39,803 nucleotides of DNA from Nemertoderma westbladi (lineage: Eukaryota > Xenacoelomorpha > Nemertodermatida > Nemertodermatidae). The notes beneath the pieces were generated by a model. That model had not been told where the DNA came from, did not search any database, and saw nothing but the letters and a program-made list of their open reading frames with translations. Of the stretch, positions 1 to 10,641 are shown piece by piece; the stretch's first letter is position 1, and each line of letters begins with the position of its first letter. A program made the position numbers and the translations under genes. The DNA lies in NCBI GenBank assembly GCA_032718475.1, contig JAUCBJ010001110.1, forward strand, positions 1-39,803, given 5' to 3'.

Positions 1-287
1 TACTACAAACTGTAAGCTGTATACCGGTATTCCGATAGGCCTATTATATATTTATATATATTTGTGCTAAAATTATACCGGTATTCTGTGATAAACCTAG
101 TCTGTAATAATACTTATATAGTTATATATACTATAAGTATACCGGTATTCTAATATATTATATATATATCACGCTACACTGAGTAGCAGTAACGGTAATT
201 AATTACTAGGCTAGCAGTTAATACTGAGTTACTAGACTTGCTTAGACTGTAATATAGCAGTAGGCATTCAACTGTACATACCTAATC
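1..287. other. AT-rich leader upstream of the first BEL-like ORF
   Basis: This non-coding stretch precedes the ATG at 288. It is very AT-rich and holds three copies of the palindrome ATACCGGTAT. It is probably the 5' untranslated leader, or the end of a 5' LTR, of the retroelement that follows. The window starts inside it, so no LTR boundary can be fixed. I saw no match to the sequence downstream of 5273. Confidence 0.4.
21..148. repeat. Three ATACCGGTAT palindromes
   Basis: The 10-bp palindrome ATACCGGTAT, each time followed by TC, starts at 21, 75 and 139 (spacings 54 and 64 bp). It could be a factor-binding site in an LTR or leader. No function is known from sequence alone. Confidence 0.7.
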
Positions 288-3200
288 ATGTCTGATACTA
301 AGCAGAACCTGTCAGACAGTTTATTAGATGTAACTATCTGCGACTCAGATAGAGACGTACAACCGTCTGGTCGTAAATCCAGTTCACCTCCCACTGTGAG
401 GAAGGTCATCCCTCCAGTAGTAATAACAGAACCTAGGCTGGTCCAACATCGTAGATCTATCATAGGCACTCGAGCTCAGGTCAAGCGGGACCAAAAGGCA
501 GCGGAACAGCAACAACCCGCTAGTCAAGAACTTATTCCTCAGCGGCCCAGCAGCTCCAGTAGTGAGGATACTGTAGAGCTGACACCCGAGCGCGGAGCAG
601 AGATGACGGATGCGGTTTATACGGATCCCCTTCTCATCCTTCCTGCAGCCGTGCTCGCTGGGTTATTGATCGCGGTGGAAGAACACCAGATCGATTGGGC
701 GAGAAGTCAACGGTCAACTAGAGATAGCTACGCGGGATACACGAGTGAAGAACTGAAGTCTATTGTCGAGTCGCAATGGAACTTCCCCGGACCCGGACTC
801 CCGTTTGATTTATCAGAAGCTGCCTGGGAAGACATACACCGGATGGGAGTAGCCAAGGAAACCATCGATCCAGCTGTATGGAAGAGGTCCGCAGCCGGAT
901 ACGCCCAGGGATTCTTCAGCTCTATGGAGCGAGTAGAGAGACAACTGTTTCAACAACCTCAAGGACCTCAAGAGCAGGGATCGCTGCTTTATCAAGTTAG
1001 AGAAAGAGTTTTGCGGATTAGGCTAATCTTATCCGCCTTTGAGGAGGCTTCTAAAAGAAAACAAGACACGTCGTTGCAAGTTGCCGTAAAAACTTGGTTT
1101 CAACGGGTGAGTCGCCAGGTTCAAGGAGCAGCTCAGTGGAAAGCTCAGTTGGAGGAGCGCTCAACCCATGGAGAATCGACGGACGCTATTTTTTCCCAAG
1201 TGGAAAGTGAAGCGACGGCAGAGAAACCGCATAAGAAGGATGCCATTGATATCTATCTGTCAGACTATCAGCGTTTTTTGGGAGATGATGAGTTGAGGAG
1301 AAGGTTAGAGGGACTTAGCCCTAATAGCGAAGGAGCCAAACTCGTGTTAGATGCGATTGATGTGGATAGGTTAGCGGCGAACCAAGCTAAATTCGATGAA
1401 CAACTCCGCATCGCTAGAGAACAAGAAGAACAAGTAAAGAAAAAACGTATAGAAGATAGAAAGACAGCGGCAGTGGCAGCAGCAGTGGCAGAGGCAGAAG
1501 CGGAAAGAAAAGCGGCAGCAGCAGTAGCAGCGGCAGAAGCGGAAAGAAAAGCGGCAGTGGCAGTGGCAGTGGCAGAGGCCGAAGCGGAAAGGAAAGCGGC
1601 ATCGGCAGTGGCAGAGGCCGAAGCGGAAAGAAAAGCGGCATTGGCAACAGCAGAGGCAGTGGTAGAAGCCGAACGGAGGGCATCTGAAGAGGCAACCCAA
1701 CTAGAGTTGGAAATTCTTCAAGAGAAGCAAGACAACTTCAATAAACAGTTAACAGCGAGCAATATGCAGATGATGAGTCGATCTACTCCCAAGAGACAGG
1801 GGTATACATCATCTGAGGAAGGCGATACCACCGACACTGAAGGCGGAAGAAATCGATCTCGCCTAAGCAGACGTAAAAGAACATTCCACCGGCCGAAATT
1901 GCCTGATTTGCCTCCAGCTGTTAGAAGGCAACTAAATAACACCAAAGTAGGTAGTACAGAACCCACAGACCAAATAATTACAATAGAGAGACTCCCTACT
2001 ATAGTAGATGAGCCTGAAATAATTAGGCCTGTTCCCGAAGCTACCCTTTCGGTCGTAGAGACACCTGTACTCCCTGAACCTACTTCTCAATTCCCTTTGC
2101 ACAGCACTAAGCTACCTGTGCCCAGCAGAACAGTCCATGAGACAGTGCATACCCTGGACTCCGAGCGAAATATTCCAGATTTGTCGCCCGTTGTCCCTCG
2201 TCCGCCCGCTACAACGTTGGCGACTCCCGCTTCGGCGGTCGAATGGGTGGACGAGAGACGACGGGGGATGGATCTCCTGCTTGGGCAGATGCAGGAGACT
2301 GTCCAACAATTCAAGGGCACAGTAAGGGAAAGTAGGCTAGAGTTGCAAGAAGTGCAGCAAAGTATCGCGCTTGAACGCGATAAATTAGTAAACACCCAAA
2401 AGGGTATACCACCACCCTCTGTAACAATGTGTCAACCTGTTAGGTCTGAAGTATCTCATGCGCAAGGTGTGGAGCCTACACGCATCTATACTGCTAGCGA
2501 AGTAGAAACTCCTATAGTGAACCCTATTAAGGGTAATTATAGACCTGTTGATAATGATATTCCATATAGAACTGATCATAATCCGAGAAATTTATATGCC
2601 GATAACTCGATATTAAATAGCACGATGGCCCAAGAAAGTTTTACGCGTCAAATGGCTAGAACCGAAGCCCGGCAAGCGGTAAAGGTGGGAGAGATCGTTA
2701 AGTTCAATGGAGATGAGATGAAATGGTTACCTTTTAATGAATATTACAAAGATAACATACAGAACTCCGTACTATCTAATGGAGAAAAACTTAGATACCT
2801 CATCGAGTGCTTGGAAGGATCTCCCAAGTCAATGGCGTTAAAATTTATTGGACATCCAGATGGATTAAGACAAGTTTGGGATACACTAAACATCAGGTAT
2901 GGTAATAGGACTAACATAGCTAGGTATTTATATGCAAAATTAATGGCGCCCCGAAAGTTTCTTAGCAGCGGGATTATAGAGTTTTCCGATGAGATTCAGG
3001 AGATCTGTAGACAACTAGATTGGTTAGGTAAGTCTCATGAATACCAGAATTCTATGGTTGTAGGAGCCTTAGCATCTACTTTGCCCAAGGGTGGAGTAGG
3101 TACACGCTGGGACAAGAAGGTGTTATATATGATGGAACAACAACAACGAGACCCTACCATGGCTGATCTCATGTCATTCCTGGATAGCGAGGTGAAATTA

Positions 3201-5273
3201 CAGCTCATAAAGCAGTCCAGAGAGAAGACAGCGGAAAGTAAGGTAAGTGAGAAACCCGTTTCTAGGAGAAGGGTAATACCAGTATGTTATACCGACGACG
3301 GTGAAAGCCAAACTTCTCAAGGAGAGGACAGCGGGAAAGACACTGACAGATCTTATGTCAATAAAATGCCTAAAGATCAGGTAAGTAAATCCAAGTCTCG
3401 ACCCAATGACAGAAGGGAACCGGTACAAAAAACCCCTCCTACGTCTCCTAAAAGAATTCAGGTGAGAAAGCCCGAGGAAAGAACAAGTGTGCACCACACA
3501 GCACATGTTAAAGTAAGTAACATCAAGCCCAAATGTGTGCTGTGCGACGGGCCCCACCGTTTAAATGCGTGTGATAAATTCCTGAGGAAATCACTAAAGG
3601 ATAGACGTGAAGTCATGTGGGATAAGCGGTTGTGTTATAATTGCCTCAGACGAGGACACCAACGGCGAACCTGTAACTCCGACGCAAGGTGTGCAAAGTG
3701 CGGCGCAAAACATCATATCTTGTTGCACACGGAATTCGAACGAAACAGCCCGAGTCAGGTAAGTGAGTCCGAACTACATGTCCAATTCAGTGATGTGAAC
3801 GACACTGATCAATCTGAGATGGAAGGATTCTATACGGATGAGTTCTCCGACGAAAACGAATCCTGTTACTTAATAAACACCACCGCAGTGTATCGAGCAC
3901 TCATGTATGAGAAAGACACAGACAGCGACCTCACCTTAACTACTTCAGATCAACAACCATCTTGGAAAGCGACAACTTCCAATATAGGAATCCGAGAATT
4001 TCCTGTAGTCCAGTTAAGGGTTCACGGACCTAAACGGAGTTATGTAGTGAACGCCCTCCTTGACTCCGGTAGTACAGGAACATTCATCGACCAAGAGCTA
4101 GCCGAAGACATATTTGCTGGACAACCCAAGTTCCGAACTACGCTCAACATGTCAGGCATTATGCAAGTCTGGAAATCCACAATAACAGCGGATTATTATG
4201 TAGGCGCGTTGTCCACCCCCCAGGACGAACTAGGAGAACATAGCATAAGGTCAGTGAAAATGGTGGCTATAAAGAACTTCGCTACTACTCAAGCAGACCT
4301 TTATAATTGGGACGAGGATGAGAGCATCCAACATCTTAACATACCTCGATTCCAGACTGATTATCCTGGAGTGCAAATACTCATCGGCCAAAACGCGCAT
4401 GAGGCGCTGGAGACATTAGAGAAACGGCCTGCTCAACCGCAGCCACTACAGACCTATGCGGTAAGAACTAGAGTAGGTTGGTACCTTACTGGACCTTCCG
4501 GTAGAACGCTCAGGGAAAGACTGCTTCAAGATCGCGTCTGCCAGGTGAGTGAATGGGAAGATGATACTAGTGAGGGAGACGACCCAACTGAGGGAACACC
4601 ACACTCCTCAGATAATGACAATCTTAGCTCCAATGTAGATCAATGGAGATATTGCCCCAAGAAGTTTAATCCAACGGACATCGCTTCCAGAGGAGCAACT
4701 CCTCAAGAACTGACAGATACTATAGACCGGTTAGGTGAACCCGACTTCCTGAGTAAGGAGAATGAATGGCCTTCCCATCTTACTCCGACTGAGATTAGAC
4801 CAGCCAAGGGAGCGGAGAAAGTCGAACCTGAAACCCGGACGGGTGGATCGGAGTTATTTGAACCCGGGATAGATCTGTCGGTATTACATGTTGCCAGGGA
4901 CGACGCCGTGGATCTGGGCCTCCCCTCCGCGAGTGGATCCTTCATGAAGATCAGAGAGAGCGATTGGAGCTCTGGAACATCAGACGTCTCGCAGGGACTC
5001 TCACCTCTCCTGCAGAGAGCGACGGACCACTATAGCTCCTGGAATCGGCTTTGTGACGCCGTCATATACTTTGAGCGATGTTTCTATCGTCACTATTCCA
5101 GGACGAAGAGGAAACCTGGAATTGTATTCAGGATGCAGCGACTCAATCACCCAGTCGGTCGTTTGTGTTTATCGGAAGGGAATGGAGGACTCTCCGGAAA
5201 CTATGGAAGGCAAGAAACTCTTCCCACGACCACTTCCCTAATCCAACCGACATCTAGGGACTCCCCAACTTAA
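288..5273 (+). CDS. BEL/Pao-like Gag-protease polyprotein lacking RT and integrase (1661 aa)
   Basis: This is one uninterrupted 1661-codon frame starting at ATG 288. Residues 1-390 are an unrecognised extension. Residues about 395-475 are an Ala/Glu/Arg/Lys-rich coiled coil built on AEAERKAA repeats. Residues about 800-980 resemble the DUF1759 Gag region of BEL/Pao elements. Cys/His knuckles follow near 1083, 1115 (CYNCLRRGHQRRTC, a canonical CCHC) and 1134. An aspartic protease with DSGST lies near 1259, ending in VGWYLTGPSG near 1395. In complete BEL elements RT follows here. Instead, about 45 codons later the frame resumes at the RNase H tail (WRYCPKKFNPTDIASRG, about 1454), then a piece of the pre-integrase region (YSSWNRL), and stops. 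RT, the RNase H core and integrase are absent, yet the frame stays open across both junctions. It is either a non-autonomous element relying on enzymes in trans or a captured gag-protease gene. Domain assignment is by motif only. Confidence 0.88.
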   Translation: MSDTKQNLSDSLLDVTICDSDRDVQPSGRKSSSPPTVRKVIPPVVITEPRLVQHRRSIIGTRAQVKRDQKAAEQQQPASQELIPQRPSSSSSEDTVELTPERGAEMTDAVYTDPLLILPAAVLAGLLIAVEEHQIDWARSQRSTRDSYAGYTSEELKSIVESQWNFPGPGLPFDLSEAAWEDIHRMGVAKETIDPAVWKRSAAGYAQGFFSSMERVERQLFQQPQGPQEQGSLLYQVRERVLRIRLILSAFEEASKRKQDTSLQVAVKTWFQRVSRQVQGAAQWKAQLEERSTHGESTDAIFSQVESEATAEKPHKKDAIDIYLSDYQRFLGDDELRRRLEGLSPNSEGAKLVLDAIDVDRLAANQAKFDEQLRIAREQEEQVKKKRIEDRKTAAVAAAVAEAEAERKAAAAVAAAEAERKAAVAVAVAEAEAERKAASAVAEAEAERKAALATAEAVVEAERRASEEATQLELEILQEKQDNFNKQLTASNMQMMSRSTPKRQGYTSSEEGDTTDTEGGRNRSRLSRRKRTFHRPKLPDLPPAVRRQLNNTKVGSTEPTDQIITIERLPTIVDEPEIIRPVPEATLSVVETPVLPEPTSQFPLHSTKLPVPSRTVHETVHTLDSERNIPDLSPVVPRPPATTLATPASAVEWVDERRRGMDLLLGQMQETVQQFKGTVRESRLELQEVQQSIALERDKLVNTQKGIPPPSVTMCQPVRSEVSHAQGVEPTRIYTASEVETPIVNPIKGNYRPVDNDIPYRTDHNPRNLYADNSILNSTMAQESFTRQMARTEARQAVKVGEIVKFNGDEMKWLPFNEYYKDNIQNSVLSNGEKLRYLIECLEGSPKSMALKFIGHPDGLRQVWDTLNIRYGNRTNIARYLYAKLMAPRKFLSSGIIEFSDEIQEICRQLDWLGKSHEYQNSMVVGALASTLPKGGVGTRWDKKVLYMMEQQQRDPTMADLMSFLDSEVKLQLIKQSREKTAESKVSEKPVSRRRVIPVCYTDDGESQTSQGEDSGKDTDRSYVNKMPKDQVSKSKSRPNDRREPVQKTPPTSPKRIQVRKPEERTSVHHTAHVKVSNIKPKCVLCDGPHRLNACDKFLRKSLKDRREVMWDKRLCYNCLRRGHQRRTCNSDARCAKCGAKHHILLHTEFERNSPSQVSESELHVQFSDVNDTDQSEMEGFYTDEFSDENESCYLINTTAVYRALMYEKDTDSDLTLTTSDQQPSWKATTSNIGIREFPVVQLRVHGPKRSYVVNALLDSGSTGTFIDQELAEDIFAGQPKFRTTLNMSGIMQVWKSTITADYYVGALSTPQDELGEHSIRSVKMVAIKNFATTQADLYNWDEDESIQHLNIPRFQTDYPGVQILIGQNAHEALETLEKRPAQPQPLQTYAVRTRVGWYLTGPSGRTLRERLLQDRVCQVSEWEDDTSEGDDPTEGTPHSSDNDNLSSNVDQWRYCPKKFNPTDIASRGATPQELTDTIDRLGEPDFLSKENEWPSHLTPTEIRPAKGAEKVEPETRTGGSELFEPGIDLSVLHVARDDAVDLGLPSASGSFMKIRESDWSSGTSDVSQGLSPLLQRATDHYSSWNRLCDAVIYFERCFYRHYSRTKRKPGIVFRMQRLNHPVGRLCLSEGNGGLSGNYGRQETLPTTTSLIQPTSRDSPT

Positions 5274-5760
5274 TATCGTTCGGAGTGGGCGTGTGACTCT
5301 ATTATTTTATATTATATTATTATTTTTATATTTATGTATGTATTACTATGTAATTTTATTATAATCGTTTTATTTAATTTAGTAGAATATTATTTAGCGA
5401 TTATTTTGTAGAATAGTGCAATATATTCGTGTTTATTACGTACGTAATTACTTATATTATATTTAGTGCGACGGCGAGAAATAATTATTTTTCTCTTTCC
5501 TTACTGCTCGTATTCTATTATAAATACGTAACTACAGTAAGATGAAATGTCCGTACTTATTAAAGTACAATAAAGCCACTACTATATTTAAGTATTATTG
5601 GTAGGCAGAGTATTAGGAATGCAAAGTTCAGATCCTCGTGTCTCGGCTAAATCAAGCTCTGGGTAGACCTTGGAAACGACTTGCCTCTTCACACTGACAT
5701 TGCTTCGTGCGATATTGCTCTCATACCGTATATTAAATAATACATATAGTAGCGTGATGT
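5274..5760 (+). other. 3' non-coding region, possible 3' LTR of the first BEL-like element
   Basis: Right after the stop is a short purine-rich stretch (5281-5291), then TGTGACTC at 5292, which could be an LTR start. The following sequence is AT-rich, contains the palindrome ATTACGTACGTAAT (5435-5448) and an AATAAA at 5569-5574. This fits a U3-R layout, but no second LTR copy is in the window, so the boundaries are unproven. Confidence 0.35.
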
Positions 5761-6745
5761 CCCTTTAACAGTAGCGTATAACGCAAAATAAATCTGTTAA
5801 ACCCTTTGACCATCTGTAATTCTGGTCGATTAAGATATCGTGGCACCCACCGATATTCTTAAAAAGACAATTGTCATAGAATTAAGGATCTTGTGTCCCC
5901 AGACATATTCTAGAATCAAAATATGTCAATTTAATTATCAAATAATAAAATTTCAGGGAATAAATTTAAATTCATGCCTTTTAATGAATTTAATAAATTG
6001 CCATTTTTACGCAATTTATAACATTCCCAAAATTCCATTAATTAATAGATCAAGGGAGCGGAGATTTATCTTATTATGTGTATGAGTGTGCGAAAGTCTC
6101 CCAAACATAGTTAATAGCCGATAAAATTCGTAAAGTCATGTATAAACAGGACATTGACTATTAAAGAATTACTATTAAATAACATCCCAGATCTGTATGC
6201 ATTGGAATCACCCTAATTCTACCGCTAGCTTTGCATAATGTCACCATAGCAACAACCACGCTAGAATTAGAATTGAGTTAAAAGAACAATAGAAAGCTTG
6301 TCCCATTGAATAGCATAGGGAATAAATAGTGCACTGATAGTATCCAAGGATACATAATAATACAGTGACATTCTGGAAGGCATTGACTAACGGACAAGTG
6401 ACCCGAGTGTGTGTAATTTGTGACAAGTTGTGTGTGTGGTACTTGTGAGTTTATAGGCGAATGTTACTACTAAGGTGTGTTTACAGTAGCTAGTCGCAAT
6501 CGTAAAAGTAACTTAACTCTCCAAGGAAAACCTGAAGTACATCTAAGTCTTTGGGACGGACAGTCGAGTGACTTGTGTCGGTTGTCGTTGTCGTTGTGCG
6601 GCTACGTCGTTGGCGAAAGTACAGCGGCGACGACACATCGGCGCTGAGGATCTCGTACTGTCCGGGGTTGATTGGGGTAGGCAGCGACGCCCGCTCGCCT
6701 AAATATAAACTCATTATAATATGGATAAACTCATATATAGCAGAT
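5761..6745. other. Intergenic, AT-rich, nothing recognised
   Basis: No convincing coding region, RNA gene or repeat was seen. The last 250 bp become GC-richer (a GTCGTTGTCGTT run and a GGCGACGAC patch near 6575-6690), just before the small ORF at 6746. Confidence 0.5.
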
Positions 6746-7042
6746 ATGACGGAGTTGATAGAAGATGGTCTTGGTATCGGGGAGCGATATACTCTATTTT
6801 TGCAAACGTTTGTTGATAGCTTAATACGCGGCGACGTTAGTCCAACTGCTGCGGAGGACTATGGTCGTTATATCGAACCGCCAATGTCCCAAGAGCAGCC
6901 CGCGCGCGAGTTGGACTATAGAAAATTCGCTGCTCGATATACGCAGCGTAATGGTACGTATATGGTCTTCTTAACCACTGGTCATCCTATCGATTTACAC
7001 AATACGGACTATGTCGACTATATATCCTGCCCAGCGGAGTAG
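6746..7042 (+). CDS. Hypothetical small protein (98 aa)
   Basis: This 98-codon frame starts MTELIEDGLGIGERY and ends YISCPAE. It was chosen because its base composition and amino-acid make-up look more coding than its AT-rich surroundings. An open frame continues upstream without an ATG until 6575; the ATG at 6746 is the first sensible start. I do not recognise the family. Coding-like fragments in other frames follow at 7202-7650 and 7872-8078, so this may be the first piece of a decayed or spliced gene rather than a stand-alone protein. Confidence 0.3.
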   Translation: MTELIEDGLGIGERYTLFLQTFVDSLIRGDVSPTAAEDYGRYIEPPMSQEQPARELDYRKFAARYTQRNGTYMVFLTTGHPIDLHNTDYVDYISCPAE

Positions 7043-7201
7043 GAACCATAAACTGAAATTCGAATGCGAAAATTCTATTCGAAATCGACTCGAAAGAAAA
7101 GACACTAAAGAAACAAATAAACGCGGTAACTCCAACGTATATTTGGAATTCTTGATAGAAGCATTGTAACAACAAATAAATATCACCCGCGTTACCCCTA
7201 C

Positions 7202-7655
7202 CAGATGTGCGTCTTTGGTATTATTACGATAAATGCCCTAGATCCAGCCAATAAACGGAAAGACATAAACATCCACGGAAACGTTGTGTTAAACACAGTT
7301 GTGCTCGTTATATTTACTGGAGTTTCGAGCGAAACTTGTTTGACGTACCACCTATGCTCACTCGGCTCGAACGATCCTGGAGTAAACCTACGATCAGAGT
7401 CCCGGAATACTCGGTCAAACCTCCTCATTCCTTAGTTGGACCTCAGACCTGCGATCCTGGTGGTGTCGCGGATCCTCGTGGACTGTATTCACTGTTCAAA
7501 GATCTAGTGCTACCCTAACAATTAATCGGTAACACTCCGACAGTGATTTCTAGCTAGCCGCCCATCTTACTTAGCCGGATTGTGATGCGGACACCTAATA
7601 TCACTATCCTACCGTATGGTCGTCCCCGTTTAACGCGATACAACCCTTCATCAAG
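7202..7655 (+). pseudogene. Coding-like remnants in shifting frames
   Basis: Several short stretches read like protein but in alternating frames. One is 7205-7435 (ATG start, with DPANKRKDINIHGN). Another is 7336-7518 (DVPPMLTRLERSW and SVKPPHSLVGPQ). A third runs from about 7578 (MRTPNITILPYGRPRLTRYN) to a TGA. The frame changes and stops between them suggest one decaying coding sequence, perhaps from a mobile or viral-type element. No family could be assigned. Confidence 0.3.
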
Positions 7656-7871
7656 GTGAAGGAGAGTTTTGTACGAAACGAGTTAAACGTGATTCTATAA
7701 AGATCAAAAAGGAAACCTGCGTTTGTTCAGATAAACGTAAGTTATAACAGTAAGTCCAATCGATAAACGAATTAGCCTTATCTCGGTTCGATTGGGAAAT
7801 CTCGAATCTCTAAGAAGATATCAAGCTTAGAAAACCCTATTCTCTGCGAGAGTTTTGGACGAACATATCCC

Positions 7872-8078
7872 ATGACAAGCGGAGGAAAATCAGCTCGAGG
7901 AGAAGCATATCGAAATGGACGAGACACCGACCGTAAACCCAAACCTTTTAATGCAATCATATTGCACCCTTCACCCAGGAGTTATGGCCCTCCTAGTAAA
8001 GTGGCTTCCCCCAAAGAGAAAATGACTCTTGCTAGCTTTAAAAAACTGCGTAAACGCCGTCCGCGCAAGAAAGACTAA
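7872..8078 (+). CDS. Hypothetical basic protein (68 aa)
   Basis: An ATG-initiated 68-codon frame ends in a strongly basic tail (KKLRKRRPRKKD) that resembles a nuclear-localisation or nucleic-acid-binding segment. It follows the broken coding-like stretch at 7202-7655 and precedes a promoter-like block. It could be the 3' piece of the same decayed gene or an accessory ORF of an unrecognised element. No homology was recognised. Confidence 0.3.
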   Translation: MTSGGKSARGEAYRNGRDTDRKPKPFNAIILHPSPRSYGPPSKVASPKEKMTLASFKKLRKRRPRKKD

Positions 8079-8156
8079 CTGTTTAGAGTATCTTTATGTT
8101 TTAGAAACTGTGATTTTTATATTTTATAGACTGAAAATCCCATTTTCTGGGAGCGG

Positions 8157-8510
8157 TGTAAAAGCTTTTGCTGAATTGTCCGGTTATTTTTCCTTATTTT
8201 TCCCGTAAAATACTCTGTAGTTGGTTTACCAGGCATAAAAGGGCCGTGTCCTTGCTGTACTGGTGTTTTAGCGGACATAAAAGCTATTTCTTCTGTATTT
8301 GTACTTTAGAGGACATAATCCGTAATTCCGTGACGTAAAAGCTCGATACTCTTGAAAACAGTGTCGCTACCATGACGACGGCTAGCAGCTGATATTGCCA
8401 CGTCGACGTTTCTTTGTTTCTCTGTTCTCTCGTTGTTCAGGTTGACCAATCAGAGCGTTTGTTATCTCTGTGTTGGAGGTATATACAGAAACTCAGTAGT
8501 TCAGTGTTAT
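8157..8510 (+). promoter_or_regulatory. Promoter-like block (CRE, CCAAT, TATA), possible LTR U3
   Basis: The block contains TGACGTAA (CRE/ATF-like) at 8331-8338, CCAAT at 8446-8450, and TATATA at 8480-8485. Initiator-like TCAGT motifs lie 10-20 bp further on. Upstream are four imperfect repeats of the type RYRTAAAAGC near 8157, 8232, 8274 and 8332. A short G-rich run precedes TGTAAAAG at 8157, which could be a PPT/LTR start. No long ORF lies downstream, so this may be a solitary LTR or an orphan promoter. The motifs are seen directly; the LTR reading is inference. Confidence 0.4.
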
Positions 8511-8759
8511 GTTTTTTGCCCAGAGCCTAAGAACCGGCTTTGGCACCTCCGTGTTTCAGTTTTTAGTCTTACACTAGTAGGTTTAATTACAAGGACATAT
8601 ATCCTTTAACTGCTAACTGATCATACATACTGACTGCTGAAACATTGCAAACTCATAACAATCAGTGTTTTCATTGTTGTTTTATACTGCTATTTACCGT
8701 CAGTTCTTCATAATATGGTTGATGAATTATTATATTTGGAATAACGATAAATAACCCCG

Positions 8760-10640
8760 AAACCCAATATTCTTGATATACCGAAGGTAAGAGAGAAGGG
8801 TTACAGATAAACGATTGTGACTTATGTTAAAGTGGTTTGAAGTGAATCTAATGTTATTTGATAGACCCTACATGAGTCAGTCTGTGTTCCTTTTATATGT
8901 GACTAAAATCAGTGAAGATTGGCAGATTAGTGTGCAGTATTGTGCAGCATTGTGTATGAGTGAGTCTGTTAAAGAAGCAATTCCTAAAGAATGCGCCATA
9001 TATGTGAATTATAATTAAGCCATATCGTTGTGAGTAGTTTAAGTCATAACTCTGTTTATATAGATAAAGCGCCACGTCCTAAAGGAACTGTTAATATTCC
9101 CGAAGGTGAATAATATTGTCAGAGATTATATAATACTGTCAGTCGAATAATACATTAGGCTTACATAGCAATAAAATTAAACCGTCGAACCCAATCTCCC
9201 GGGAATATCCAGCGGGTGAATGATCGCGCACAGATTGGTTTCGACTAGTGTAGTGAATCAAATACTTGACATAGACTAAAAACCGATTTAATATCTAGAA
9301 GACATCTTAATTTGGTGGGTTAAACTGCCAAAGGTCTGAAAGCGCGAACAGGATTTCTTAAAATAAAATTTCTAACAAAATACATTGTTGTGTATAAACA
9401 CACATGTAACATGCGTGTGTTCTAAAAAACGAAATTTTATATGTGATAGTTTATTAGAAGCGACTTAATTAGGGATTATTAATATATAATAAAATATTTA
9501 CATCTCTTAAATGGGAAGTTACACTTTAAATTGATTTTATATATAGTGGCGTGTAAGTGCGTTCGTACGACGTATTTGCTTTTATGTTGGACAATTACCA
9601 GTGGTACAATTGTGGTACACATTGGTACATTGTGGTACAAAATATAACATAAGAAAACTGGCGTATCGAGCATTCCAAATATGTAAAACAATAGAAATTT
9701 AGTTTACAAATAGCTGAGATACAGATGTTTGAAAATACTAAGGTTCCTGTATATTTTAAGTAAGCTGATATATCTAGTCTGAGAAAAGCAATCCACTTGC
9801 ATCCATTTACATCCAATGCAATCTGTTTGAACCCGCAGGGCGTCTTTCAGCGTGGAATTCCACCATCTCGCTATACTGTAATGTGGATTCATTGTGGATA
9901 TTCATAGTGAAAAAATTTCGTTGAAAAATTTATTTTGGTGTTTGTATAATTTTATTTGGGGTGACTTTATATTATTTGGTGTCGAATACTTTTTATGGGG
10001 TCACATTATTTATTTTGGTGTAATATAATTATTTTTGGTGAAATTTTCATCAATTTGGGATGACTTTAATTGGTAGCCTTTTATAAATGGTGATTAAATT
10101 AATATATATCCGTGAGAATTGTACATCAGAGATTCGTGTTTGTAAACCAATAGGCAGATAATCGTAATATTAAATACGATAAATATTTCTTGCCAATAGC
10201 TCAGCCTAAGCAATCATAATAATAATGGACCTTGTATAGCAAAGTTGGCGAACAGTGCCTGTTAACCTAGCAACCAATATGATGGGAGTGGTTTACATGT
10301 CAACCCACCACCCCTCCCCCCTTGCCCTTTCCCCTGTCCAAGGATTATATGCCACCATCTGGCACAGCTTATCAGAATAGCTATACTAATAGCCAATCAG
10401 CATTCCTTATATCTTCAACTACTTATCAGCAGTAGGAATATCTAATATCGTTTGTTTAACATTGAGTAAGGCGGCGTCAGGGGTTGAAGAGTAAAATTAT
10501 TGGATTCACAGTAACTATGGACGCAATATATTAAAATACTACAGTTCAATTTATTTTGTAACACTATATCGTTCTATATTTTAATTAAAGAATTTTAAAA
10601 TTACTTAATTAATTAATTAAAGAAAAATTAATGAAAGAAA
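8760..10640. other. Intergenic, AT-rich, degenerate short repeats
   Basis: No gene was recognised. There are short degenerate repeats of the type TTATTTTGGTGT between about 9930 and 10075, and GGTACA-type repeats near 9600-9640. A CCAAT followed by CTTATAT near 10392-10412 could be a weak promoter, but nothing supports a transcript. Confidence 0.45.
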
Positions 10641-10641
10641 C

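Noticed and set aside
1371-1700. Cys/Phe- or Leu/Pro-rich antisense open frames
   Set aside because: They are mirror images of the Ala/Glu/Arg coiled-coil codons of the Gag-like protein on the + strand.
1-5760. A matched LTR pair around the first BEL-like element
   Set aside because: I found no shared sequence between 1-287 and 5274-5760; the 5' LTR, if any, lies outside the window.
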